A stretch of DNA of 64,000 bases, from contig OZ220687.1 in the NCBI GenBank assembly GCA_965116465.1, positions 2,170,001 through 2,234,000 on the forward strand. The letters are read 5' to 3'. The stretch comes from VXNF01 sp965116465. Lineage in GTDB: Bacteria; Actinomycetota; Acidimicrobiia; Acidimicrobiales; CATQHL01. Position numbers and translations under genes: made by a program. Under the pieces are notes generated by a model. The model was given only the letters and a program-made list of their open reading frames with translations. It was not told the origin of the DNA and ran no database searches. Within the stretch, counting starts at the first letter, position 1, and each line of letters begins with the position of its first letter. Below are positions 34,530 through 43,300 of the stretch, piece by piece.

Positions 34530-34907
34530 TCAACAGTGTCCGGAGTCCCTAACCCGGGTGATCTGCCCGCCCCGCTGCGGAACACCCGCGGATTCCCTCT
34601 CATAAGTGCGGCGAAGCCGGCGGATCGCAACGGACACGACCAGCAGTGGCTGGGCCTCTAGTTCGTCCGGGAGGGCCCCGCTGACCGACCGGATGAGAAC
34701 GTACTCGTCGCCGACTCCGACCCTTCGTCGGCCTTCGAATATGCCGACGCCCACTACCAGAGCGGCGAATTCTCGCTTCACTGCACAGGCCCTGCCCCTG
34801 CCGGCTCGTCCGGCGACTACACAGTCGGTTTCCCTGGCGAACTCGCCCGGCGACGGGCCAAGAGCCCCCGGCGAGCGCCACATTTTCCGAATACCGCCCC
34901 TTCGCAT
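34530..34907 (-). CDS. Doubtful small ORF
   Basis: A 125-codon frame from ATG 34907. Its middle (about residues 50-80, VVGVGIFEGRRRVGVGDEYV) could be a beta-barrel-like stretch, but third-position GC is mixed and no ribosome site or family is seen. It fills an otherwise empty stretch between the small ORF at 34194 and the coiled-coil gene. Confidence 0.2.
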   Translation of the reverse strand: MRRGGIRKMWRSPGALGPSPGEFARETDCVVAGRAGRGRACAVKREFAALVVGVGIFEGRRRVGVGDEYVLIRSVSGALPDELEAQPLLVVSVAIRRLRRTYERESAGVPQRGGQITRVRDSGHC

Positions 34908-34950
34908 CGACCAAGGTCGCGCTCAGCGGTGTTGTGCGTCGATTGGGCGG

Positions 34951-35409
34951 TCAGCCGGTGGGGTTGAGGAGCAGTGTCACCCAGATGGGGGTGGTGGTCG
35001 CCAGGATCATTCCCATGGTCGCGAACGCGAAGTTGCGGATGTCGCGGGAGAAGCGCCGGTCGATCCGGCCCTCCATGCCCTCCATCTCGCCACGCAGACC
35101 CGTGAACTCGGCCCTGATCGCGGTGAACTCGGCGCTGATGGCGGTGAACTCGGCGCTGATGGCGGTGAACTCGGCGCTGATGGCGGTGAACTGGCCGTCG
35201 ATCTTGGTGTTGAGGTCCATGAACCGGCTGTCCATCTTGGCGAACCGGCCGTCCGTCTCGGCGCTCAGGGCGGCGAGATCGTCCTTGGTGGCGATCCCGT
35301 CCCAGCTGACCGGTGGGAGGCTCTCCATGAGGGTGTCGGCTCGTTCCTGGCCCAGTAGTTCGGTCATCCTGTCGTAGAGCGCGAGGCGCTCGGGGTCACT
35401 TGGGGGCAC
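34951..35409 (-). CDS. Coiled-coil protein with C-terminal membrane anchor
   Basis: From GTG 35409 (RBS GGAGG 8 nt upstream) the product is 152 aa: a helical head (ALYDRMTELLGQERADTLME), a hinge (LPPVSWDGIATKDDL), a coiled coil containing repeated FTAISAE heptads, a basic patch (GRIDRRFSRDIRNF) and a C-terminal membrane helix ending TLLLNPTG. The ATG at 35472 is a longer alternative without a ribosome site. Proteins with this LP(P)VxWxxxATKxDL hinge are common in uncultured actinobacteria and have no known function. Pieces of the same gene lie at 32355-32537, 35494-35590 and 40163-40210. Confidence 0.65.
   Translation of the reverse strand: MPPSDPERLALYDRMTELLGQERADTLMESLPPVSWDGIATKDDLAALSAETDGRFAKMDSRFMDLNTKIDGQFTAISAEFTAISAEFTAISAEFTAIRAEFTGLRGEMEGMEGRIDRRFSRDIRNFAFATMGMILATTTPIWVTLLLNPTG
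35102..35197 (-). repeat. Five 21-bp tandem repeats encoding a heptad
   Basis: Units start at 35102, 35123, 35144, 35165 and 35186; the central ones are identical. Each encodes seven residues (FTAISAE on the minus strand) of the coiled coil, so copy number can change coil length by whole heptads without breaking the frame. Confidence 0.85.
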
Positions 35410-35493
35410 GGTCGGCTCCTCCGGTCGGTCACGGACATCGGGGGAGCCCGCGCTCCCAAGTGGTGCGCCCAACCTACCACCAGGCGAGTTCGG

Positions 35494-35590
35494 CTCGTCC
35501 GGTCGCGCATATGAGGTCGCGGAAGACTCGCCGGTCGATCCGTCCCGCCTTGCCCTCGCTCCCGCTATGGCTCAGCGCGGTGGGGCCGCT
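35494..35590 (-). repeat. Second remnant of the coiled-coil gene family
   Basis: On the minus strand this reads LSHSGSEGKAGRIDRRVFRDLI, matching the basic patch before the membrane helix of the 34951 product, then diverges. 35531-35578 is also the source of part of the chimera at 32355-32537. Confidence 0.6.
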
Positions 35591-36792
35591 AGTTCGGCGT
35601 CGGCGGCCATCCATAATGTCAGCACAGCGGGTGCTTCGAAGAGGCGGTACCGCTGGCGGCCGACGTTGCGCTGGGCGAGGATGCCCGCGCCGACCATTGT
35701 GTTGATCGCGGGGCCGACACGGTCCGGGGACACGCTGATGCGGCGGCTCGCCGACTCGACGGTCAGTACCGGCGCGCCGGGCAGGGCGCGCAGGAGTCGA
35801 TCCAGGCTGGAGTTCGCCCGCACCGCACCAAGTTGGTCGCGCCACTCATTTTGCAGTTCAGCGATCTCGTCCCAATAGACGAGCGCCCGGTCACAGGCGT
35901 GGGCCATGGCGGCGTCGAACAGCCACAGCCACTCGACCACCGCGGCTTGGCGGTCGGCGGCACTTGGCGGACCGACGTGTGCGCACTTCTGTAGGGCCGC
36001 GATGTACTGATCTGAGCGGCGTGCCAGCCCGACGCTAACCGGGGGAACGAACCGCGGAGCCAAGCCTCGGCGCGCCAGCACCACGTGGATCAGTGCCCGC
36101 CCAGCACGACCGTTGCCGTCTCCAAATGGGTGGATCATCTCGAACTGGGCGTGTGCCAACGCAGCTTGAAGCAGTGGCTGGTGTGTGTCGCTGTTCATGT
36201 ATTCGATCAGATCCTCAAGTAGAGCTGGGACGTGCTCGGGTGGAGGCGGCACGAACCGGGAGCCGATCGGCGTGTATTCGCTGCCGCCGATCCAGTTCTG
36301 GTCCTTGCGGATCAGCCCGCCAAGCTCGGGTCTTGGGGAGTGGCGCATCAGGGTCTGATGGACTTCGAGCAAGTCAGCCAACTCGAAACGACTGCCTCGG
36401 CCGCCGGACTTCATCGCGACCTCCATCGCGACGACGTTGGCGGCCACCTCCGCGGCGAGGCGATCTCCTGCGTCGACGCCACGTTCCAAAGCCGCCACCG
36501 CGGTAGCCAAACGTCGTGGCGCCACATGCAGCCCCTCGATCCACGACGATCCGACCGACTCCGCTCGCAACAGGAACACTGCGAGACCCTCCAGGTTGCG
36601 GGCGTCGGAGGTGTTCAGCGACCTGATCGTCACCTCCACCTCGGCGATATTGCCCGCCAAATTGGCTGGAATCTCGAACTCCCAGCCACACAGAGAGTCC
36701 GGAATGAAAGCGCGGTAGTGGCCGCCGAGTCGGTCTGTGCGTCTCATCCCCTCAAAGCGGGGTTCCCAGTAGCGTTCCACCAACTCGCCCAC
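35572..36792 (-). CDS. Fic-family AMP transferase with built-in inhibitory helix
   Basis: The 406-aa protein carries a full Fic motif, HPFGDGNGRAGR, with catalytic His221. Ahead of it (about residues 80-86) is SSWIEG, matching the (S/T)xxxE(G/N) inhibitory motif of class II Fic proteins, in which the Glu blocks ATP binding. An N-terminal Fic_N-type domain and a C-terminal winged-helix-like region (VLTVESASRRISVSPDRVG to QRYRLF) complete the usual order. Fic enzymes transfer AMP (or related groups) to protein Ser/Thr/Tyr; the target here is unknown. The length matches chromosomal class II members. No antitoxin gene is needed or seen. Confidence 0.9.
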   Translation of the reverse strand: MGELVERYWEPRFEGMRRTDRLGGHYRAFIPDSLCGWEFEIPANLAGNIAEVEVTIRSLNTSDARNLEGLAVFLLRAESVGSSWIEGLHVAPRRLATAVAALERGVDAGDRLAAEVAANVVAMEVAMKSGGRGSRFELADLLEVHQTLMRHSPRPELGGLIRKDQNWIGGSEYTPIGSRFVPPPPEHVPALLEDLIEYMNSDTHQPLLQAALAHAQFEMIHPFGDGNGRAGRALIHVVLARRGLAPRFVPPVSVGLARRSDQYIAALQKCAHVGPPSAADRQAAVVEWLWLFDAAMAHACDRALVYWDEIAELQNEWRDQLGAVRANSSLDRLLRALPGAPVLTVESASRRISVSPDRVGPAINTMVGAGILAQRNVGRQRYRLFEAPAVLTLWMAADAELAAPPR

Positions 36793-36941
36793 GGCGCCTC
36801 CTGCTCTCTCGCAAACCGCGAGTTGATCACAGTTTAGCCCTCGGGTTGTAGATAAACCGCGTCTAATGATGCTCGAGGCTCCAGATGGGGACTGAACCTC
36901 CCCGGGTACACCTAGTGCAGAGCGGGTCAGGATTCTGATGA

Positions 36942-37010
36942 GCGGATGTGGTGTGCGGCGCGGAGGGCGTGCTCCTGCGCGGTGCGGGAGCGAATCGCGT
37001 CTAGGTGCTG
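36942..37010. repeat. 69-bp direct repeat, left copy
   Basis: Matches 39492-39560 in the same orientation, same length, with about five mismatches. Together they bound the block with two toxin-antitoxin pairs. On the minus strand both encode a stretch like RSRTAQEHA(V/L)RAAHH, so they may be 3' ends of a repeated gene. Confidence 0.75.
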
Positions 37011-37025
37011 GATAGTGGTCGGCTG

Positions 37026-37334
37026 TCAGCAGTCGGCGAGGGCCTCGAGCGCGGCGCAGATCTCGTGGCGACGGTTGCGGATTGAGCCCAGACGGTCGGT
37101 CAGGAACGACTTGCGAATCGGCTGGAGGTTGTCGAAGGACGCCGCGCAGGACCGGGGCAGACCGTCGTCGGCGTCAAGGGGCAGCTCGGTGGGGATGCCT
37201 CGCACGGTGCGGGTCACGGGGGCGACCAGGATCCTGGTCAGCACCGGGATGGCTTCGTCGCGAGTCACCACCAGCACCGGTCGCCGCCGGTCCTCGGCCT
37301 CGGCCCACCAGATGTCGCCCTGGGCGGGTGTCAC
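37026..37334 (-). CDS. MazF/PemK-type toxin
   Basis: The 102-aa protein has the compact MazF/PemK fold signature: GDIWWAEAEDRRRPVLVVTRD at the start, then LVAPVTRTVRGIPTEL, a PRSCAASFDNLQPI strand with the usual Ser/Thr region, and a C-terminal helix. MazF toxins are sequence-specific endoribonucleases. Its GTG start overlaps the antitoxin stop by 4 bp, so translation is coupled, with the antitoxin made first. Confidence 0.85.
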   Translation of the reverse strand: MTPAQGDIWWAEAEDRRRPVLVVTRDEAIPVLTRILVAPVTRTVRGIPTELPLDADDGLPRSCAASFDNLQPIRKSFLTDRLGSIRNRRHEICAALEALADC

Positions 37335-37579
37335 CAGGGCTCCTCGGCGATCATGGCGGCGGTCGCCTCGTCGCTCCAGGCGATCTCGTCATCGGTCTGG
37401 GGGAGCCGGCGGTATCCCTCCGCGATCGCCTCGCCCACCGCGCGCCGCCGCCGCTGATCCACGAGCGCCCGCAAGCCCTCGCGCACTGCCTGCGAGCGCG
37501 AGTCGACGACACCGCTTCGCACGAGGTGGTCGACCTGGGCGACGAGTTCGTCGTCGAGTCGGACAGCGATCTGAATCAT
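37331..37579 (-). CDS. Ribbon-helix-helix antitoxin
   Basis: From ATG 37579 the 82-aa product begins IQIAVRLDDELVAQVDHLV, a ribbon-helix-helix DNA-binding motif, with SRSQAVREGLRAL as the second helix, and an acidic C-terminus (PQTDDEIAWSDEATAAM) suited to wrap the toxin. A longer frame reaching 37627 is less likely because a -10 box lies 6 nt before this ATG. It should neutralise the MazF-type toxin and repress the pair. Confidence 0.8.
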   Translation of the reverse strand: MIQIAVRLDDELVAQVDHLVRSGVVDSRSQAVREGLRALVDQRRRRAVGEAIAEGYRRLPQTDDEIAWSDEATAAMIAEEPW

Positions 37580-37585
37580 GCGGTC

Positions 37586-37603
37586 AGTATACCGAGATGG
37601 TAT
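37586..37603 (-). promoter_or_regulatory. Leaderless promoter with overlapping operator
   Basis: On the minus strand TATACT (37591-37586) is followed after 6 nt by the antitoxin ATG, the classic leaderless spacing. An inverted repeat ATACC-N5-GGTAT (37589-37603) overlaps the -10 box, a natural site for the ribbon-helix-helix antitoxin to repress its own operon. Confidence 0.55.
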
Positions 37604-37793
37604 GCAGGCTGCATTATGACAGTGCACCGAGACTTGGCAGGTGCTCCGCCCCGCCCGCCGGGAGCGCCGCCTGATTCTCTGCCCCGCCAGAGATTCTGTG
37701 GCCCTACAAGAAAATGGGGCCGACCGCCTTCGAAGTCATCCTCGACATGGCGCGGAACCGACAAAGTCAACGGCAGGGCACCGAACGGTGCGC

Positions 37794-38369
37794 CTACGGA
37801 TCGATTCCCGAGCCCCAGTGCTGGGCTTGGAATAGAGCCGCGGAAGCCTTGGCCGTGTTCTCCGTCCAGGCTCGATCGAGGTTCGACTCCGGATGATCTT
37901 CGAGGTACGAATCGATCAACAACAACAGGTCGTCCTCGGTCGTGAACCCGGTCTCGTCCATCAACAGCAGGATGTCGTTGATGTCCTTGTCGCGGCCGGC
38001 GTTGAGCTTCAGCAGGAGCATCGTCACTGGCTCCATGACCCGCAGGACCAGCCGCCGGCCCTCGTACAACGGCTCGGGCTCCAGGTCGAATGCCGGAAGC
38101 CCCAGCTGGGCGGCGACATTGTTCAACCAGCCCGGGTCGAGTCCTTCGCGTTCTGCCACGACCTCGACCGCGGCCGCCAGGTCGGGGTGCAGGGTCGCCA
38201 TGTACACGTCGATGTCCTCCGACAGCCGTCCGGGTGCGATCTGCATCATGGCCACCGCGCCGCCGACGGCGACCTCTATTGGCGGACCCCCGGGCATCGC
38301 TGCGTCAACGGCGGCAACGAGTTCCAGCACCCGGGCGAGCGTGAAGCCACCGCTGTCATTCACTGTCAT
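37794..38369 (-). CDS. Nucleotidyltransferase-like toxin (AbiEii/DUF6036-type)
   Basis: From ATG 38369 the 191-aa product carries VAVGGAVAMMQIAPGRLSEDID, the GG/GS strand-turn with a following acidic pair typical of minimal nucleotidyltransferases such as DUF6036 and AbiEii proteins. A Leu/Asp-rich helical C-terminus follows (LLLKLNAGRDKDINDILLL), with Lys and Asp residues seen in the family. Its start overlaps the stop of the partner at 38366 by 4 bp. In type IV systems such enzymes are toxins that modify RNA or nucleotides; which substrate applies here is not known. Confidence 0.65.
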   Translation of the reverse strand: MTVNDSGGFTLARVLELVAAVDAAMPGGPPIEVAVGGAVAMMQIAPGRLSEDIDVYMATLHPDLAAAVEVVAEREGLDPGWLNNVAAQLGLPAFDLEPEPLYEGRRLVLRVMEPVTMLLLKLNAGRDKDINDILLLMDETGFTTEDDLLLLIDSYLEDHPESNLDRAWTENTAKASAALFQAQHWGSGIDP

Positions 38370-39457
38370 CCCTCGGGGTTCCACATCCCATGCACGCGAA
38401 TGCACGTGATGTGGTCCCCGCGGAACCACACCCGATGGTGCGCGCAAGTCCCAAGAGCGATACCGCGGAAGTCGGCGGACGCCTCGCCGACAGAGTAGAT
38501 ACGCACGTCCTCGTGCCACGTGTGCACCCAGACCCAGTCTGGTACGCCGACGCCGTCCCGATCGCAGAGAGCGTGCACCGTCGCGGCGATCCGGACGAGA
38601 TCGAGACGATTCCGCCCGCTCGGGGGTGTCGCACACATCGCGGGCCGGCGTTCGGGGTGCAGCGCCCAATGATTCACGAAGCTCGACAGAGCGGCGATCC
38701 TCGATCCCTGCCCAGCAGACATCCATCCGGGAAGATGTACTGCGGTCAATGGCTCGCCGCGCCGACGCCGCGGAGCAGGAGCGCTATCGGTGCCTGGAGG
38801 AGGTGCAGTCCCATCGAGGACCGCGCAGAGTTCTCGCATTCTGGCGCGCATCGCGACCGCACCCGCACCCCGTTCGGCGGCAGCGACCTCTCTCAACGCG
38901 TCGGCGCGCAAACGCTCTCGATGGTCGACGCGTTGCGCGGTCACGCGGAGCGCATCCGGCCACGCCAACTCCGCGCAAACATCGAAGTTTATGACCGCCT
39001 CGAGGTAGGTGACCTCGAGAGCGCTGAGGCCGCGCCGGATCTCATTCGCGCGAGGCCGCAACACCAGGCCGGGGCGGGGACGGCGGACACTCGGCTCGCC
39101 GACGACCGCGACCTCTGAGACCGTCGTCACCGAATGGGTCAACCACCCCACCACCTGCCCCGCCTGGTGACCGGTCAGGCCACAGCCCTCACCGGCGATC
39201 GCCCGCGCCACGTCCAACTGCCCCGGCCCCCTTGGACCCCTCCCCTTGCCGCGGACGGGTCTCCAGTACAGATTCGGACCCACCCGCCAGCACGCCGCCA
39301 CGGCGCGCGGCCTCGCCGACTCACGCGACAAGAACGCGTAGACCGCGCCGCGGCTCGCCCCCGGCACATCGCGGGAGCGGAAGCACGTCCCCTCGGGGAC
39401 CTGCTCCAACCAGTCGCGCTGGGCACTTGTCCTCGACATCAATCGTAAGAATACCAC
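38366..39457 (-). CDS. AbiEi-like partner (putative antitoxin/regulator)
   Basis: The 363-aa protein starts at GTG 39457. Residues 10-130 resemble the winged-helix domain of AbiEi-type antitoxins: TCFRSRDVPGASRGAVYAFLSR, then an N-terminal WRP(V)RGKG turn and GLTGHQAGQVVGWL. A second, basic half follows with HLPGWMSAGQ and a C-terminal stretch rich in His/Trp/Cys. The order antitoxin-like then nucleotidyltransferase, with a 4-bp overlap, matches AbiE-type pairs. The family match is by pattern only. An abundance of Arg is notable. Confidence 0.55.
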   Translation of the reverse strand: MVFLRLMSRTSAQRDWLEQVPEGTCFRSRDVPGASRGAVYAFLSRESARPRAVAACWRVGPNLYWRPVRGKGRGPRGPGQLDVARAIAGEGCGLTGHQAGQVVGWLTHSVTTVSEVAVVGEPSVRRPRPGLVLRPRANEIRRGLSALEVTYLEAVINFDVCAELAWPDALRVTAQRVDHRERLRADALREVAAAERGAGAVAMRARMRELCAVLDGTAPPPGTDSAPAPRRRRGEPLTAVHLPGWMSAGQGSRIAALSSFVNHWALHPERRPAMCATPPSGRNRLDLVRIAATVHALCDRDGVGVPDWVWVHTWHEDVRIYSVGEASADFRGIALGTCAHHRVWFRGDHITCIRVHGMWNPEG

Positions 39458-39491
39458 TGGCCGATCAAGTGGGATCGTTGCGCCGCAGGAA

Positions 39492-39560
39492 GCGGACGTG
39501 GTGTGCAGCGCGGACGGCGTGCTCCTGCGCGGTGCGGGAGCGAGTCGCGTCTAGGCGCTG
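39492..39560. repeat. 69-bp direct repeat, right copy
   Basis: Partner of 36942-37010. It ends inside the 3' part of the small membrane-protein gene that follows, whose stop lies at 39551. Confidence 0.75.
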
Positions 39561-40042
39561 TCGACCTCGCGCATGAAGCTTGCGGTCGCGAACAGCACGA
39601 TTACGACCGCGTATCCCGCGAAACCACCGAACAACGCAGCGGCCGTAGGCGACCCCGACACTGCGACGTAGATCAACAGTGCCGTGGCGGCGAACGTTCC
39701 GAATCCGATCGCGACCTTCGAACGCTCGGCCGAGATCCTCCGAGGCGTCGGATCCGTGGACGGAGTGTCGGTATCCGCGGAATCGTCGGAGTCCCGGTCG
39801 AGGCTCCGACGCAACGTGGCGACGCCTGCAGCAACAAGCACCGCAATCGGGGTGATCGCCATCTTGAGCGCATCGTCGAGACCAGCCGGATTCTCCATGG
39901 AGGTCACGACCCCGACTGCGACTCCGGTGGCTCCGGCGAGCAGCGAGATGCCCCACTGCCACTTGACGCCGCCGAAGAAGGCGTGCCTCAACTTCTGGTG
40001 CGCCTCGTTCTGGGCAGCTGTTCGTGTCTTCAAGAGTCCCAT
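39551..40042 (-). CDS. Small four-helix membrane protein
   Basis: From ATG 40042 (strong AGGAGG 6 nt upstream) the 163-aa product has a charged N-terminus, two hydrophobic segments (about residues 31-80), a Ser/Asp/Pro-rich loop and two more segments near the C-terminus (AIGFGTFAATALLIYVAV, ALFGGFAGYAVVIVLF). It is related to no recognised family. Confidence 0.55.
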   Translation of the reverse strand: MGLLKTRTAAQNEAHQKLRHAFFGGVKWQWGISLLAGATGVAVGVVTSMENPAGLDDALKMAITPIAVLVAAGVATLRRSLDRDSDDSADTDTPSTDPTPRRISAERSKVAIGFGTFAATALLIYVAVSGSPTAAALFGGFAGYAVVIVLFATASFMREVDSA

Positions 40043-40337
40043 GTGACCCTCCTGTCTGATCGCGGACCCACCAGTTTGGGTCCCGGAGTGCAGTGCCCGG
40101 GCAACCGTCATGGGTGCCATGCCTGTGCCATTGTCCCGAGCCGGCGAGGGCCGGGCGGTGGGTCGGTCAGCCGAGCGGATGTAGGACGAGCGCCACCCAG
40201 ACCGGGACGAGTTGCCGACGGCCGTGACAGGGATGGCTCCGGAGCATGCTGACTCATCCACAAAAGTCCAAAAATATATGGAAATCTCTATGTAGAACAG
40301 GTGATTCTTTCCGACCAATCGTTAGAATGCCACGGCC
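40043..40337. other. Intergenic region with a gene remnant and AT-rich promoter
   Basis: 40163-40210 encodes, on the minus strand, VPVWVALVLHPLG and a stop, matching the last residues (PIWVTLLLNPTG) of the 34951 coiled-coil protein: a third remnant. 40255-40335 is AT-rich (AAAAATATATGGAAAT) and probably holds the promoter of the LysM gene, though no single -35/-10 pair is clear. Confidence 0.45.
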
Positions 40338-43300
40338 ATGAAGCTGAGACGGCGGGAGACGCGGGCCAAAGGCGACGCTGCGACGAACGACAAGCGCCGC
40401 GGACGCGCCAAACGCTCCAGAGGCGGGCGGTCACAGCCGCAGGAAGAGGCCTGGTACCGGCAGGTATCGCCCCTGTTCGACGAACCGGCCTCCGAGGACT
40501 ACGGCGCGGCCTTCGATCCGCTCCTCGAGCCGGTCGTGGCGACGGAGCCGCCCTCGGTGAGCGTCGTCCTGGAGCGCGACACGATGCCGGATCCCGTGCC
40601 GGCGGACTCGGCAATGGCGCCGCCGGCTGCCACGATGCCTCCGACCGAGCCAGTGGCGCCCGCGGAACAGTTCGCCGGAGCGGGCGCGTTTGCGATGTCG
40701 GACGCTGCGATCGCCGAGCCGGTCCACGAGGTACCCGAGTCGCCGGTGGATGTCGCCGACGAGCCGCCCGAGCCTGAGCCTGAGCCGGTGGACGTCGTCG
40801 ACGAGTTGCCCGAGCCGGAGCCCGAGACCGAGCCTGCGCTCGCACCCGAGCCTGAGCCCGAGCCGGTGGATGTCGCCGACGAGGCGCCCGAGCCCGAGCC
40901 CGAGCCGGTGGACGTCGTCGGCGAGGCTCACGATCCGGCGGTCGATGCGGCGACCGAGCCGCTCGCCACACCGGAGTCCGAGCAGGCGCAGGCAGAGGCC
41001 GCCGCCGAGGAGGCGGAGACTCCTTCGGACGCGGACCCGCCGATGATCATCCCGATCCGGGCCTACTACCTCACCCGCACGGAAGACACGCTCCGCAGCA
41101 TCGCCGCGCAGTTCCTGAACACACCGACCCGCTGGAAGGAACTCCAGTCACTGAACGCCGCCTATCCCGGCATCGCCGCGGCGGGGCCCGACACCGTGCT
41201 TTCCATCGGCAGTTCGATCGCCCTGCCGGGCGACCCTCTGCCCTGGGGCAAGCCCGACCCGGTGTACCTGTGGACCCTCGCGGAGAAGTTCCTCTACGCC
41301 GCCTGGGGTCGCGAACCCGCTCCGGAGGAGGTCGTGCCGTTCTGGCGCGGACTCACAGGCGGCGCGCACCTCCTCGAAGCGGGAGCACCGCCGCCCCAGG
41401 TGCTGGAGGCCGCCCCCGAACCGCCCGCGGATCTGCCGGCCGACGTTCCGCCGGTTGCGGACGAGGCTCCACCGGCTGAAGCGGAACCACCATCGCCGCC
41501 GGTGGAGGAGCCGGATGCTGAGGAGCCGGTTGCAGTGGTGCCTCCGCCGCTCGTTGTGGAGGAGCCGGTTTCAGAGGAGCCGGTCGCAGAAGAGCCGCCA
41601 CCCGTAGCAGAGGAGGCGATCGCCGCGGAGCCTCTGCCACCCGTTGTGGAGGAGCCGGTTGAAGCGGAGCCTCCGCCACCTGTTCCGGAGGAGCCCGCCG
41701 CCGAGGAGCCTCCGGAGGAGCCGGCGGCAGCGGAACCTCCGCCACCTGTCGTGGAGGAGCTGGTTGTAGAAGAGCCGGTCGCCGACGAGCCTCCGCCTGT
41801 TGTGGAGGAGCCGGTTGCCGAGGGGCCGCCGGTCACTCCGATTCCGACACCTGTTGCGGAGGAGCCGGCCCTCGAGGAGCCTTTGCCGCCCGTCGCAGCG
41901 GAGCCTTCGCCGCCCGTTGTGGAGGAGCCGGTTGTAGCGGAGCCGGTTGCAGCGGAGCCTTCGCCGCCCGTTGTGGAGGAGCTGGTTGCAGCGGAACCTC
42001 CGCCACCTGTCGTGGAGGAGTTGGTTGCAGAAGAGCCGGTCGCCGACGAGCCTCCGCCTGTTGTGGAGGAGCCGGTTGCCGAGGGGCCGCCGGTCACTCC
42101 GATTCCGACACCTGTTGCGGAGGAGCCTGCGCCGCCCCCGGATGCGCCCGAGCAACCGGTGCCCGAGACCGCCGATGTCGAGGCGCCGCCTGCCGATGAG
42201 CCGATCGCCGCGTACGGACCGCCGACGTCGGGACCGCCACCCTGGGCCCCGGAGGCACACGAACCGCCACCCACGACGCTCCCCGAGGAGCTTGTGGCCG
42301 GCGAAGCTTCCCCGGGGGCGTCGTCGGCAGTCGAGGTCCCTCCTCCCTCGCCGCCGATGCCCCCGGCCCCAGAGCCGCAGCCGCCGGTGCCCGACCTCGG
42401 CCCCATCGAGCCCGAGGTGCCGCAGCGCCCCGAGACCGAGGAGCCGCCGCTGCCGGAGTTCATGCCGTCGGTGACGGGCGCCACCCCTTCGGCGGAACTG
42501 CCGGTGGAGGAGGTCGTGGCCTCGACGCAGCGCGTACTCGCCGGCACCGCCATCGGCGACGCGATGATGCTGTGGCAGCTAGGGAGGCTGCGCCGGCGCG
42601 GCGCCAGACGGCGTGACCAGGCGCCGGATCCTCTCGAAGTCTCCCTCGAGCAGACGGCCCGGATGGACTCGCTGCGGCTCATCGAAGCCGCGATGCGCCA
42701 CCTGCGCGCCGTGACGGTCGCCCAGTTGATGCCGAAGCCCCGCGTGGTGTGCGTCCGCTCCGGCACCTACGGTTTCGAGGTACTGCTCGACGAGCCCGTC
42801 GAGACACCCGAGGGGTGGCAGGCGGCGTCCGGCGGCTACGTTCTCGAACTGCCCCGCGGCGTCACCGTCGAGCAACTCGACGCGGTCGGCCACGGCCCGT
42901 CACTCTGCCCTGCGCTCGTTCCCGTCGGCGACACGGCCGAGGGACCTCTGCTCCTGAACCTCGAGGAGCTCGGTTGCCTGGCGGTCTCGGGGCACAATGA
43001 GGCCTCCGCAAGTCTCCTGACCTCCATCGTCGAGGTTCTCGGCTCCTCGCCACTGGCAGGGGACATGCGCATCGTCACCGTCGGCGTCGGCTCGCCCGTC
43101 GGACCCGGCTGGGAGCGCATCCACGCCACCACCTTCGACTCCCCCCAACTCGAGCACCTCCTGTCGACCGCCGTCGCACCCGGGCATACCGTCGCAGGGT
43201 CCGTCGACGTCCTCGTCGTGGGGCCGGGCAACGATCTGCTGTTCCAGCGTGCGGGGCAAATCGCCACCATGCCCGGGTCCCGGCTCGTGCTCGTGGGCGC

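Noticed and set aside
41050..42300. Possible CRISPR or satellite repeat
   Set aside because: The repeats are in frame, coding for Pro/Glu units, with no constant repeat-spacer pattern.
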